Shown: piece after piece, positions 27,983 through 37,657 of the stretch
How positions within the stretch are numbered: the stretch's first letter is position 1
Layout of the letters: each line of letters begins with the position of its first letter
From: Acidobacteriota bacterium
GTDB taxonomy: Bacteria; Acidobacteriota; UBA6911
Assembly: GCA_016929335.1 (NCBI GenBank)
Contig: JAFGIY010000064.1
Span: forward strand, 1-64,000
Direction: 5' to 3'
DNA: 64,000 nt
Notes under the pieces: generated by a model
What the model saw: the letters and a program-made list of their open reading frames with translations, nothing else
Databases searched by the model: none
Told to the model about the DNA's origin: nothing
Made by a program: the position numbers and the translations under genes

Positions 27983-28729
27983 ATGGTATATCATCGCCCA
28001 ACGGCTGTAGCATGGGATGCAGTCGACAGGAGCGAATGGATGAATCAGCAAGAGGGGGCCATTTTCGTAGCTATTCTATCGAAGAACAGAGAGGAAGAGA
28101 AAGCCATCACGGACGCGGTTGAAGCGTTCAAATCCGATTACATGGTTGCGCATTCCATAAGCCATCTAAGGGATATCCTTATGGAGCAGCCGTGCAACGG
28201 CCTTTTGTTTTGCATCGCATCTCTGGTCGGCATCGATCAGGCAGGCAAGAGTTTTGTCCAGACGCTGGAGCAGGTGTATCCCGTCGCCAGGATACGCTTG
28301 AACAAGCAAAAAGGGACTTTCTCTCTCATCGCTTCCCGCAGCGGGCGTGTGGAGACAATCGCCGATTTCATCCATGTCTGCTCCAAGTTTCATGCGCGAT
28401 GCCTTAGACGCAGCGAACGACTCTCCAAAACGCTCAATGTGCTTGCCTCTGCTGATCCCGATTTTTCAGATCCGATGCGCACCTTCACCGTAAATGTCTC
28501 GCCTCGAGGTTGCTTCCTATATTCTTCACGCGAATGGGATATTGGAGAGACCGTGTTCATCCAGATTCAGGAATTGCCCGGCCGGAGCACGATAGAAGGC
28601 ATGGTCATTCGATACGTTCCCTGGGGAGTCCCTTTTCATATACAGGGGATCGGGATTCAGTTTATTAATACGGAGAATAGACAGATTGAAGAACTGCAGC
28701 ATCTTTTATATGACCTTCCCGGCGAATGA
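27983..28729 (+). CDS. PilZ-domain-like protein
   Basis: C-terminal TFTVNVSPRGCFLYSSREWDIGETVFIQIQELPG...GIGIQFIN. Confidence 0.7.
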   Translation: MVYHRPTAVAWDAVDRSEWMNQQEGAIFVAILSKNREEEKAITDAVEAFKSDYMVAHSISHLRDILMEQPCNGLLFCIASLVGIDQAGKSFVQTLEQVYPVARIRLNKQKGTFSLIASRSGRVETIADFIHVCSKFHARCLRRSERLSKTLNVLASADPDFSDPMRTFTVNVSPRGCFLYSSREWDIGETVFIQIQELPGRSTIEGMVIRYVPWGVPFHIQGIGIQFINTENRQIEELQHLLYDLPGE

Positions 28730-28842
28730 AGACTGGAAATTCACTGCTAAATGCTTTCTTTGCGGCCGATAATTTGTGTTTTCTGAGAGGCTGAATTAGA
28801 ATGCGTGCATACCCGGTTAATTCCAGGAGATAATTCGACGCT

Positions 28843-30504
28843 ATGACTACGGAACGTATCGGCAGATATGAGGTTATCAAAGAACTGGGCGCCGGCGCGA
28901 TGGCCGTTGTCTACAAAGCAGTCGATCCTATCATTGGCCGTACTGTCGCTATTAAGACAATCAAGATTGATGCGAGCATCGGAATACAGCATGAGGAATT
29001 GCGGCAGCGGTTTTATCGCGAAGCGCAGAATGCGGGCAATCTCAACCACCCCAGCATCGTAACGATCTATGACATCGGTGCGGCGGGCAATATCGACTAT
29101 ATTGCGATGGAATTCGTGGAAGGTGAAAGCTTGCAGGACTGGATCGCGAAAAATCCGATCCCGCCCATTGAACAGACCATCGCCATCATCGAACAGATTG
29201 CTTCCGGCTTGGATTATGCCGCTTCGCACGGCATTATCCATCGCGATATCAAGCCGGCCAATATACTTCTCACCCTGGACATGAAGGCCAAGATAGCCGA
29301 TTTCGGAATCGCCAAGATCTCTACCTCAAAATTTACTCAGACCGGCGCCGTCATAGGAACTCCCTCCTACATGTCTCCCGAGCAGGCCATGGGGAAGACC
29401 CTTGATGGGAGAACCGATATTTTTTCTCTGGGCGTGATATTTTATGAAATGCTGACCGGTGAAAAGCCGTTCGCCGGCACCAATCCGTCTACCATCATTT
29501 ATAAAATCCTGCATGAAGAACCGGTCAAGCCCCAACAACTGAATGTCACCCTGCATCCGGCGTTTAACGAAATAGTCGGTAAAATGCTGGCCAAGGATCC
29601 AGACAAGAGATATCAAAACTGTTCGCAACTGATCCATGACCTTAGAAACTACACGTCGCTCAATGTCGAGAAGGAGGAACCGGAGAAGCCGGCAACTCCC
29701 GCAAAGGCGAAAGCAAAAAAGAGTAACCGGCCGCTTGTATTCGTGATTTTTTCTGTTCTTGTGGCGGCCTTGGCAGTCTTTGGCTATATGTATTATCAAC
29801 AGACCCGGAAGCCTGCCGTGAAGGAGGCCGCGACTATTCAGACTCCTCCGCCGGAACCGCCAAAAGCCGATACCAAAGCAAAAGCCGAAGATATGGTTCT
29901 TTCAGAAAAAGTGGAACAGCAGAAGCTGCCCGATGCGACACCCCCTGCGGCTGACATCCAGACTGCCGCGAAGGAGGAAGTCCCCGCCGCAAAAAAGGAG
30001 CCGGTGCCAAAGGAGGAGATCGGCCGTGCCGAGGTCCGCCTCGAATTTGCAGGCGAAGGCTATCCGATAGCCGTATATGACGGCACTGCCGTATTGAAGG
30101 GATTATCGGCATCGAATCCTTCCATCCAGATAACTGCCGGCAACCACCGTTTCCGCATCGTAAGCAATGATGTATATCTGGATGTGAGATTGGATCGGGT
30201 CAAACTAAAGGCTGATGAGGTCTATACAATTCCGGTTCCCGCTTTATGCAGTGCCTTTATCGAAGTGACGAACGATGCCTACGATGGATGTGAAATCCGG
30301 CTGAACGACAAAAGGCTTTCCACTCCTTATCCGGCGCAAATTCCAAAACTCGCCGCCGGCAATCACCGGATCGTCTTTCGATGGGACTCCGGAAAATACG
30401 AGGGCAAGGAGCTTTCCTCAACTTTTGCAGGCGAGGCAAATCATCACTACCGCATCCGGGGAGAACCCGCTCGTGAAAACGTTCTTGTACAGCAATTGCG
30501 CTGA
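28843..30504 (+). CDS. Ser/Thr protein kinase with TM segment and PEGA-like C-terminal region
   Basis: RYEVIKELGAGAMAVVYKAVD, IIHRDIKPANILL, KIADFGIAKI, TPSYMSPEQ; TM FVIFSVLVAALAVFGYMYY. Confidence 0.93.
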   Translation: MTTERIGRYEVIKELGAGAMAVVYKAVDPIIGRTVAIKTIKIDASIGIQHEELRQRFYREAQNAGNLNHPSIVTIYDIGAAGNIDYIAMEFVEGESLQDWIAKNPIPPIEQTIAIIEQIASGLDYAASHGIIHRDIKPANILLTLDMKAKIADFGIAKISTSKFTQTGAVIGTPSYMSPEQAMGKTLDGRTDIFSLGVIFYEMLTGEKPFAGTNPSTIIYKILHEEPVKPQQLNVTLHPAFNEIVGKMLAKDPDKRYQNCSQLIHDLRNYTSLNVEKEEPEKPATPAKAKAKKSNRPLVFVIFSVLVAALAVFGYMYYQQTRKPAVKEAATIQTPPPEPPKADTKAKAEDMVLSEKVEQQKLPDATPPAADIQTAAKEEVPAAKKEPVPKEEIGRAEVRLEFAGEGYPIAVYDGTAVLKGLSASNPSIQITAGNHRFRIVSNDVYLDVRLDRVKLKADEVYTIPVPALCSAFIEVTNDAYDGCEIRLNDKRLSTPYPAQIPKLAAGNHRIVFRWDSGKYEGKELSSTFAGEANHHYRIRGEPARENVLVQQLR

Positions 30505-30573
30505 TCCGTCAACACCCGGCCGGAAATGAATTATCCGCATTTTCTATCCATGGTTCATCGATCCTGATATAAT

Positions 30574-32109
30574 TTGGTTCGCTATAGTCTTCGATTGATC
30601 CGAAGTTGCGTCGGGATTTGCGTGAGGGACTATATGTCTATTGCCAGATTTCTCTTTTGTTCGCTGCTCCTTTTTCAACCGGCAATGGCGCTGGATGAGA
30701 CACAAATACGATTCTATGAGGCCTTGGATCTTGTCCCGGTACAGGGGATCCCGTCTCTGATAGGCAAGTTGGATGCCTTGATTAAAGACGCTCCTTCTTC
30801 GTCTTTCGTCCCATATGTTCATGAGACGATTCACGTCGTCGGACTCCTGCATCCCGGAACAGTCCCCGACCTGGATGCGCGCCTGAAATCGTTAAAGGCG
30901 GCGGCCGCCGGCAGCCCCTCAGCGGCCAAGGTCTCCAGGCGCATGCTTATCCTGCAGGATTACTATGCCGCCGCGATCCAGGGAGACCCGGAGAGCGCCC
31001 TGGCCGCGCTTTCAGACCCGGTATTCGAAGGATCCATTTATGGAGTGCAGGCGCAGGCAGACGCAGCTTTACGCATGCGCGACTATGGAAAAGCTGCAGA
31101 GCTGGCATATAGAGTTATCGAGAATGATCCGCTATCGCCGTTTCTTTCCAATGCCTACATGGTCCTGGGTTTGAGTTCATCATTCCAAGGTGATTCCAGG
31201 TCGGCACTCCGCTATTTTCAACGCGCGCACGCGGCTTCTGATCTTCCCAACATCTATGGCAATCCGCGTGACTATGTCTTTATAAGCTACCGTTTTTCGC
31301 GGCCGGTCCCCGCTCCCATCGGCGAGATTTTTGAAGAAGTCGCTGCAATGCGTATGACGGACGCGGGACTCAAAGAGCCGCAAGCTCTGGTCCCCGGCGA
31401 AAAAGATTACATCCTTCTGGATAGAGAGGCGATTCTGACAATCTCTGCGGACGGTAAGGTCCTGGATAAAAAGCAGGCACGCAAAATCGAGGACATTGCC
31501 GCGACAAGAAACGGAAAGATCTATACCATAACCAACGAGCAAATCGATCTTGGTTCAGGGACTCCGGCCATTCTGAACCTGATTGCCGGGAAAAAAACGA
31601 AGCGGATCACCAAACTGCGATCTCTTGCAGTGGATGCACGGGGGTATATTTACTTTCTCGACAAGGATCTGGGCATTCTCCGCAGCGACGCAACCGTAAC
31701 GGCCAATGCTCTTACCCTGACCGATTTCTCTCCGGTAAAAGGCCTTCTCATCAGAGCTGACAGCTGGGGCAATCTGTATGTTTTGAGCCCCGATCAGAAA
31801 AGCATCCAGATTCTTTCCCTGGAGGGCAAGCCTTTGGACGTTATCCGTCCCGATCCGGTTGCGGGAAAGACGGGCGAAATAGAGCATTTTGCGCTCGACT
31901 CACTAAATCATCTCTATATCCTCGGATCCGATTCCGTGCAGGTTTTCGAGATGATCCATAGCAGCGCCGGTATGGAAAAAAAGCGTGTCGGTCTGCATGC
32001 ATTCGATCCGCGTTCTCAATTCCGTAATTTGAGAGTCCTGGGAGTCAGTGCGGCCGGCGAATTGGTTATGACCGGAAAGAATGAGGACAATTGGGTGTGT
32101 TTCAAATGA
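30574..32109 (+). CDS. Exported NHL/beta-propeller-like and TPR-like protein in kinase operon (likely start 30634)
   Basis: Signal-peptide-like MSIARFLFCSLLLFQPAMA; repeated ...GNLYVLSPDQKSIQILSLEGKPLDVI... segments. Confidence 0.6.
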   Translation: MVRYSLRLIRSCVGICVRDYMSIARFLFCSLLLFQPAMALDETQIRFYEALDLVPVQGIPSLIGKLDALIKDAPSSSFVPYVHETIHVVGLLHPGTVPDLDARLKSLKAAAAGSPSAAKVSRRMLILQDYYAAAIQGDPESALAALSDPVFEGSIYGVQAQADAALRMRDYGKAAELAYRVIENDPLSPFLSNAYMVLGLSSSFQGDSRSALRYFQRAHAASDLPNIYGNPRDYVFISYRFSRPVPAPIGEIFEEVAAMRMTDAGLKEPQALVPGEKDYILLDREAILTISADGKVLDKKQARKIEDIAATRNGKIYTITNEQIDLGSGTPAILNLIAGKKTKRITKLRSLAVDARGYIYFLDKDLGILRSDATVTANALTLTDFSPVKGLLIRADSWGNLYVLSPDQKSIQILSLEGKPLDVIRPDPVAGKTGEIEHFALDSLNHLYILGSDSVQVFEMIHSSAGMEKKRVGLHAFDPRSQFRNLRVLGVSAAGELVMTGKNEDNWVCFK

Positions 32110-34325
32110 GACCAATCATCGGAGCCTTTTCATTTTTCTTCCTGGTCCTGTCGCAGAGCATAGCGCAGATCCCGTCGCAAACAGCTTTTGATGCAGCCGC
32201 AGCGGACCTGATTCTCAAGGAAGCCGGCGAACTGCAGTCAACGCAGCCCCAGTCCGTTGGTGAGAAGCTGGCCCCGCTTTTGACGGAACTGCGCCAGGCG
32301 CGCCAAGGCGGAACCCTCGGAGAGGATGCATCCCGGATACTAAGAGACGCTCTCCTGCTGCTGATGCGTACTCAGATCATGCTGCTTGCGCCCGAGCAGG
32401 AAATCCTGACGCAGGTCCGCGAAATTTTAATAGCCAATCCCAAGATTGATGAGACTATTTTCAACCCAAGAGAAAAGCTGCTGCTGAATAAAGTGCGATC
32501 GGGTGAAACCGGGAGTCTGTCGCTGGAAACCACTCCGCCCGGGGCAATCCTTTCCTATCTGGGCGCTGAACTGGGCACAACTCCCGCAAAGGTCGACCTG
32601 ATTGCGGGAGCTTATAGATTTCAGCTCCGCTTGCCCGGTTATCTTGACCAGGAAATTGATGCGACGATTCAGCCTCTGGAAATACTGACCCTCTCGAGAA
32701 GCATGCGCCGCCGGGCGGTAGAGATACCAATTTCAATCAATGCTCCTTCCACGACCATCGTTTTCAACGGAAAGACTCTGGGGGTGAGTCAAGATTATAA
32801 AACATGGCTGGCATCTCTTCCTGCGGAGCGACGGGCAGAATATGAAGCGCTCATTCAGCAATGGAATGTCGATCCGTTCGCATCAAGTTTTTTGCGTCTG
32901 GTCGACGTGCCTGTTGACGAACCTTTCAAACTTGAATTTAAGGCTGCCTGCTATCAACCGTTGAGAGTAGAAGCTAAGGTGACGGAGCAGGAAGTGGATT
33001 GGGCGAAGAGAGCGTTTGTGGTTCCCGCATTGAGAAATGTGCAGCTGACTAAAGATACGGGTTCCATCGAAGTGTCCTCCACTCCATCCGGCGCAGAGGT
33101 CTGGCTCGACGGCAGTCTGCAGGGCCAAACGCCTCTGGAGGGGAAAGAGCTTTGTGCAGGGACGCACCGCATTCAGATCTTACATGACGCGGGACAGTAT
33201 GTTCAGGATATCTCGGTTCAACATGGACGGACCTTAAGAGTAAGGGGCCGGTTGCGTCCTGCCCTGGCTTTCCTGGGAATTTATGCGGTAGATCCGCAGA
33301 ACAATGAGCTTGCCCTTGAAACCGCCGATTCGAAGGCTGTGGCAAATAAAATCGCTCTGAACTGCCGGGATTTTGCAGATCCTCTGGTCATGCCCGAGGA
33401 CATCGAGCTGTTAAGGAAAAAGGGATCTCTGCCGATCAGCCGGCTTCTTCAGGATGCGACGGAGGAAGGCGATCTGGACGGGCAGATAAAGAAGACATCC
33501 GCATCTGCCGCTCGCTCTGAGTTGCTTCTCATCGGTTTGCGTTCAGAAAAAGGATACATGCTCAAACTCTATAGTACGCTGCAGCCGGTTCCGGATCTGA
33601 TAGAGATCCAAAGTCTGGATGAATCCAATCTCGATTTTCTTATCTCTCAGCTCAACAAAACCGACAAGATCCGCGCACGCCTCCAGATCGCCGATTTCGG
33701 GTTGGAAATGGCGGATTCTCCCAACGGTCTGACTATCATGCACCTGTCTTCTGCGGTTGTATCCCGAAAGACGGCACTTGCTCCGGGCCAGATTGTAAAA
33801 TCTGTGGATGCCAAACCGATGGGCTTCGCCGATTTTCAAAACTACATGCGTTCCAAAAAGCCGGACCAGACTGTTGTGCTGGAAGTAATGACGGACAAGG
33901 AAAAAGTGGCGCTCGTTCCGATCCCCATACGTCAACTGGGCGCCGAATATCCCTGGGACAGACCTGACGGTTTTCCCAATTCGGTGCTGACAATTTTGCG
34001 GCATCTCATCAGCCGGGATCCTCTCTCGGAAGAATCGAAATTCGCAGCCCTCAGCCTCGCCCGTGGCTTCATGAAACTGAAGCAATGGAAGCTGGCGCTT
34101 GAATATCTGGCTAAAGCCAATCTGGAACCGCACAAAACCGGGATATGTCCGGGGACAGTCCTTTATTACCAGGGCCGATGCTATGAGGAACTGGGGAATG
34201 CAACTCAAGCCGAAAGCTATTATATGCGTGCCAGGGATTATACTGAAGCAACCATCGGAATGACCGACAGCCTTAGTGTCCCCGTACTGGCCGAACAGCG
34301 GATCCAATCTCTGAAGAAGCGTTGA
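32106..34325 (+). CDS. Exported PEGA-domain protein with PDZ-like region and C-terminal TPR
   Basis: GSLSLETTPPGAILSYLGAELGTTPAKVDL and GSIEVSSTPSGAEVWLDGSLQGQTPLEGKEL; ATGA overlap with upstream stop. Confidence 0.8.
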   Translation: MRPIIGAFSFFFLVLSQSIAQIPSQTAFDAAAADLILKEAGELQSTQPQSVGEKLAPLLTELRQARQGGTLGEDASRILRDALLLLMRTQIMLLAPEQEILTQVREILIANPKIDETIFNPREKLLLNKVRSGETGSLSLETTPPGAILSYLGAELGTTPAKVDLIAGAYRFQLRLPGYLDQEIDATIQPLEILTLSRSMRRRAVEIPISINAPSTTIVFNGKTLGVSQDYKTWLASLPAERRAEYEALIQQWNVDPFASSFLRLVDVPVDEPFKLEFKAACYQPLRVEAKVTEQEVDWAKRAFVVPALRNVQLTKDTGSIEVSSTPSGAEVWLDGSLQGQTPLEGKELCAGTHRIQILHDAGQYVQDISVQHGRTLRVRGRLRPALAFLGIYAVDPQNNELALETADSKAVANKIALNCRDFADPLVMPEDIELLRKKGSLPISRLLQDATEEGDLDGQIKKTSASAARSELLLIGLRSEKGYMLKLYSTLQPVPDLIEIQSLDESNLDFLISQLNKTDKIRARLQIADFGLEMADSPNGLTIMHLSSAVVSRKTALAPGQIVKSVDAKPMGFADFQNYMRSKKPDQTVVLEVMTDKEKVALVPIPIRQLGAEYPWDRPDGFPNSVLTILRHLISRDPLSEESKFAALSLARGFMKLKQWKLALEYLAKANLEPHKTGICPGTVLYYQGRCYEELGNATQAESYYMRARDYTEATIGMTDSLSVPVLAEQRIQSLKKR

Positions 34326-34614
34326 TACATCCGCCCCTATATTATCCGCTTTGCCGGGGTGATACGCCTGGCGAATTAATGGTGTAATTCGTGGCAAAAA
34401 TGCTGTTTTTGTTCTCCGGCGTAGTAGCATGTGTCAATAACACAGCGCTTTGGTACGCATCCCAGGTTTTCGCCTTGCGGTTGCAGGGATGAAGGCAATA
34501 GATGGAATCTGTAACATGCGTTTTCCTGCCGGTGAATCTCATGGCTTTTACTGCCAATACTCCCCTCGATAAGGGATATCTTTGCGGGGAGAATGGATAT
34601 ATTTGTAGGGCGTC

Positions 34615-35412
34615 ATGCTGATATTCATAACAGATATGGACGGGACGCTCCTGGACGCCGATTACGGCTTTGAGGAAGCGCAGCCTGCCCTTCAGGAGCT
34701 TAAAGAGCGGCAGATCCCTCTCGTTTTCTGCACCAGCAAGACTCGCGCGGAAGTTGAAGCTTACCGTCGCCAACTCGACAATACGCATCCATTCATTGTC
34801 GAGAATGGAGGCGCTTTATATATTCCCGAAAGCCATTTCCCGGTGCCGATTTGCTCGGCGGAGCATCGCGACGGCTATGCCGTCATCGAATTCGGAAGCC
34901 CGTATCCTGAGATCGTTGACACTCTTCTTAAGGCTGCGGAGGAGAGCGGCTGCACGGTGCTCGGCTTCAGTCAAATGAGCGTCGAAGAAATCAGCCGACG
35001 ATGCAACCTGCCGCCGGCAGCCGCACAGTTGGCAAAGCAACGCGAGTATGACGAACCGTTTGAAATTCTGGCGGGCGACAGCGATCGCCTGCTTAAAGAA
35101 ATCGAGAAACGGAAAAAACGATGGACGCGGGGAGGCCGCTTTTATCATATATTGGGAGCCAACGATAAGGGGCATTGCGTGATACTTCTGCGCCACTTTT
35201 ATGAAAGAATCTACCAGTCGGTTGTTGTGGCGGGATTGGGGGATGGGATGAACGACGCAGGATTTTTGAACGTAGTGGACATTCCTCTCCTTATGGAATC
35301 GGATGAAATCGAGGATTTGAAAAAGGCAGTGCCTCGCGGTCGCATTTGCCCCGGAGGCCCGCGAGGCTGGAATGCAACCGTTCTGGATGTGATCCGCAAC
35401 TATTCAAACTGA
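34615..35412 (+). CDS. HAD-IIB, mannosyl-3-phosphoglycerate phosphatase-like
   Basis: MLIFITDMDGTLLDADYGFEEAQPAL, CTSKTRAEVEAYR, FIVENGGALYIP, GLGDGMNDAGFL. Confidence 0.85.
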   Translation: MLIFITDMDGTLLDADYGFEEAQPALQELKERQIPLVFCTSKTRAEVEAYRRQLDNTHPFIVENGGALYIPESHFPVPICSAEHRDGYAVIEFGSPYPEIVDTLLKAAEESGCTVLGFSQMSVEEISRRCNLPPAAAQLAKQREYDEPFEILAGDSDRLLKEIEKRKKRWTRGGRFYHILGANDKGHCVILLRHFYERIYQSVVVAGLGDGMNDAGFLNVVDIPLLMESDEIEDLKKAVPRGRICPGGPRGWNATVLDVIRNYSN

Positions 35413-35487
35413 GCGAGGGCATCTGATAAGCTATTACCGCAGAAATCAGCGCATGCAGCGAATGCCTGATGCCTGGCGAGATATGCC

Positions 35488-36840
35488 ATGAAACGGGGTA
35501 CGGCAGCAATTCTGTTGATGGGATTCGGGGCGCTGGTGATAATGATTGCCGCTCTGGGATTCGGTGCATTTCACAGAGCGGATCAGATTGAATCGGAAAT
35601 CGCCGCCATTCACGAGAACTACCGGCAAACAGCCCTGGCATTGAGCCAAACCAAAGAGGATGCCTATAAGTCCGGCATCATCGTGCGCGATTATCTCCTC
35701 GACCCGTCAACGGTTGGCGCCCCGCAATACAAGCAGGAGCTTCTTTCAATCCGCTCCGCAATGCCTCAAAGGCTCGAGTCTCTGAGCCGGTTGATCAGCA
35801 GCGATGAAGGACATGTTCTGGAACGCCTCCGCAGCGAGTTGAATGCATATTGGGATTCACTGGATCCGGTCTTCGAATGGACGCCTCAGCAGAGGTCGGC
35901 TTATTCTTCGGCATTTTTGAGGAGAGAGGTTATCTCGCGCCGCAGCTCGGTTTTTTCCATTATGCGTGAAATCGATGACCTCAGTGCCAGGACGTTCAAT
36001 ATTGAACAGGCAACCACGAATAAACGCAGGATGGAATTCCAGGCATACCTCTGGAAGATGTCGGCCGCAGCTGTATTTTTCGCATTGGGAATAGCCGCCG
36101 TTTCGATCTTTCGCGTTTCCGCTCTGGAACGTCGAACCGAAAACCAGCGACACCGGGCTGAGAATGCCGAAACGGGATTGCGCCATCTGTCTCATCAGCT
36201 GGTGCAGGCGCAGGAAGAGGAGCGGAAGAGAATATCCCGGGAACTCCATGATGAGATCGGCCAGATGTTAACCGGGCTTAAAATGGAGCTTGCCAACCTT
36301 GAGGAACTGCGCAATAGTCCCGGAGATGAGTTCCAGAAGCATCTGAATGAAACCCGAACAATCACGGAACAGACAATGCAGTCTGTCCGGCGGCTGGCCA
36401 TGGGATTACGTCCGTCCATGCTGGACGATCTGGGGCTCGAGCCCGCCTTGCGCTGGCAGGCCAACGAGTTTTCACGGCGCAGCGGGGTCCCGGTTTCGCT
36501 CGAGACGGATGGAGAGCTTGAGAATCTCTCCGACTCCGTGCGCACCTGCATCTATCGGGTTGTCCAGGAATCGCTTACAAATTGCGCGCGCCACGCAGAA
36601 GCCAGCAATGTCCGGATCACGGTTCACGGCAGCAGAGACCGGATTTATCTGACGATTCAGGATGATGGGAAAGGCTTTGATATCCGGAATCCCGGCAGCC
36701 GCGGCATGGGCTTGATCGGCATGGAAGAGCGTATAAAGAAATTGGGCGGCACTCTGATTATCTCGTCGCAGAATATGAGCTATCCCAAAGGTACTGTTCT
36801 GGAAATCAAGCTTCCGCCCGCAGGAGAATCATTATCATGA
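35488..36840 (+). CDS. NarX-type sensor histidine kinase (HisKA_3/HATPase)
   Basis: ERKRISRELHDEIGQMLTGLKMELANLEEL; VQESLTNCARHAEA; IQDDGKGFDIRNPGSRGMGLIGMEER. Confidence 0.93.
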   Translation: MKRGTAAILLMGFGALVIMIAALGFGAFHRADQIESEIAAIHENYRQTALALSQTKEDAYKSGIIVRDYLLDPSTVGAPQYKQELLSIRSAMPQRLESLSRLISSDEGHVLERLRSELNAYWDSLDPVFEWTPQQRSAYSSAFLRREVISRRSSVFSIMREIDDLSARTFNIEQATTNKRRMEFQAYLWKMSAAAVFFALGIAAVSIFRVSALERRTENQRHRAENAETGLRHLSHQLVQAQEEERKRISRELHDEIGQMLTGLKMELANLEELRNSPGDEFQKHLNETRTITEQTMQSVRRLAMGLRPSMLDDLGLEPALRWQANEFSRRSGVPVSLETDGELENLSDSVRTCIYRVVQESLTNCARHAEASNVRITVHGSRDRIYLTIQDDGKGFDIRNPGSRGMGLIGMEERIKKLGGTLIISSQNMSYPKGTVLEIKLPPAGESLS

Positions 36841-37487
36841 GCCGGATACGTATTCTCGTCGTGGATGATCACGGTATTGTGCGAAAAGGCCTGCGATTTC
36901 TGCTGGAACGGCAGCCTGGAATGGAGGTTGTCGGAGAGGCTTCCGAAGGCAGAGAAGCCGTTCGCCTTTGCGATGAGCTGAAGCCGAACGTTGTCATTAT
37001 GGATGTGGCAATGCCCAAGCTTAACGGCATCGACGCGACGGCGCAAATCGTCAAAAATAATGCGGGCGTCGGCATAGTGATTTTGAGCATGCATGCAGAT
37101 GAATCTTACCTCGTACGCGCGCTGAGTGCCGGGGCTAAAGGATATCTCCTGAAAGATTCGGCCGAGGTGGATCTGGTACGGGCGGTGCAGGTGGTTGCAC
37201 AGGGACGGCCGTTTTTCAGCCCCCAGATCGCTCAATCGCTTCTTGAAGACTATGTCAAGACTCTCCAACAGCGAGGACTGCAGGATTCCTACGATTTATT
37301 GACCGATCGAGAGCGCGAAGTGCTGCAGCTGCTGGCCGAAGGCAAATCCAACAAGGAGGTTGCATCTGTCCTCGATTTAAGCACCTATACGGTTGAAACG
37401 CACCGTACCAACCTTATGCACAAGCTGAACCTCCACAATACCGCCGAAATAGTCCTTTATGCCGTCCGCAAGAAAATTATCACCTAG
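36837..37487 (+). CDS. NarL/LuxR-family response regulator
   Basis: ILVVDDHGIVRKGLRFLLE, VIMDVAMPKLNG, LTDREREVLQLLAEGKSNKEVASVLDLSTYTVETHRTNLMHKL; ATGA overlap with kinase. Confidence 0.96.
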   Translation: MSRIRILVVDDHGIVRKGLRFLLERQPGMEVVGEASEGREAVRLCDELKPNVVIMDVAMPKLNGIDATAQIVKNNAGVGIVILSMHADESYLVRALSAGAKGYLLKDSAEVDLVRAVQVVAQGRPFFSPQIAQSLLEDYVKTLQQRGLQDSYDLLTDREREVLQLLAEGKSNKEVASVLDLSTYTVETHRTNLMHKLNLHNTAEIVLYAVRKKIIT

Positions 37488-37657
37488 AGTGGTGCGGCGC
37501 AAAGACTCTTTTCTGAGCATGGGCAATAAGCCGGCCACGAATTTTCACGAATACTCAGGAATGACAATACGGGCTGGGGGCAGTTTCCCGAGACATTGGA
37601 TGCTTGGAGCACCGGTTCCGGTTAGGATAAAATCATCCAGAACGGAATCGGTCAAAA

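Noticed and set aside
33543-34430. 295-aa minus ORF
   Set aside because: Antisense to the PEGA-domain gene, no motif support.
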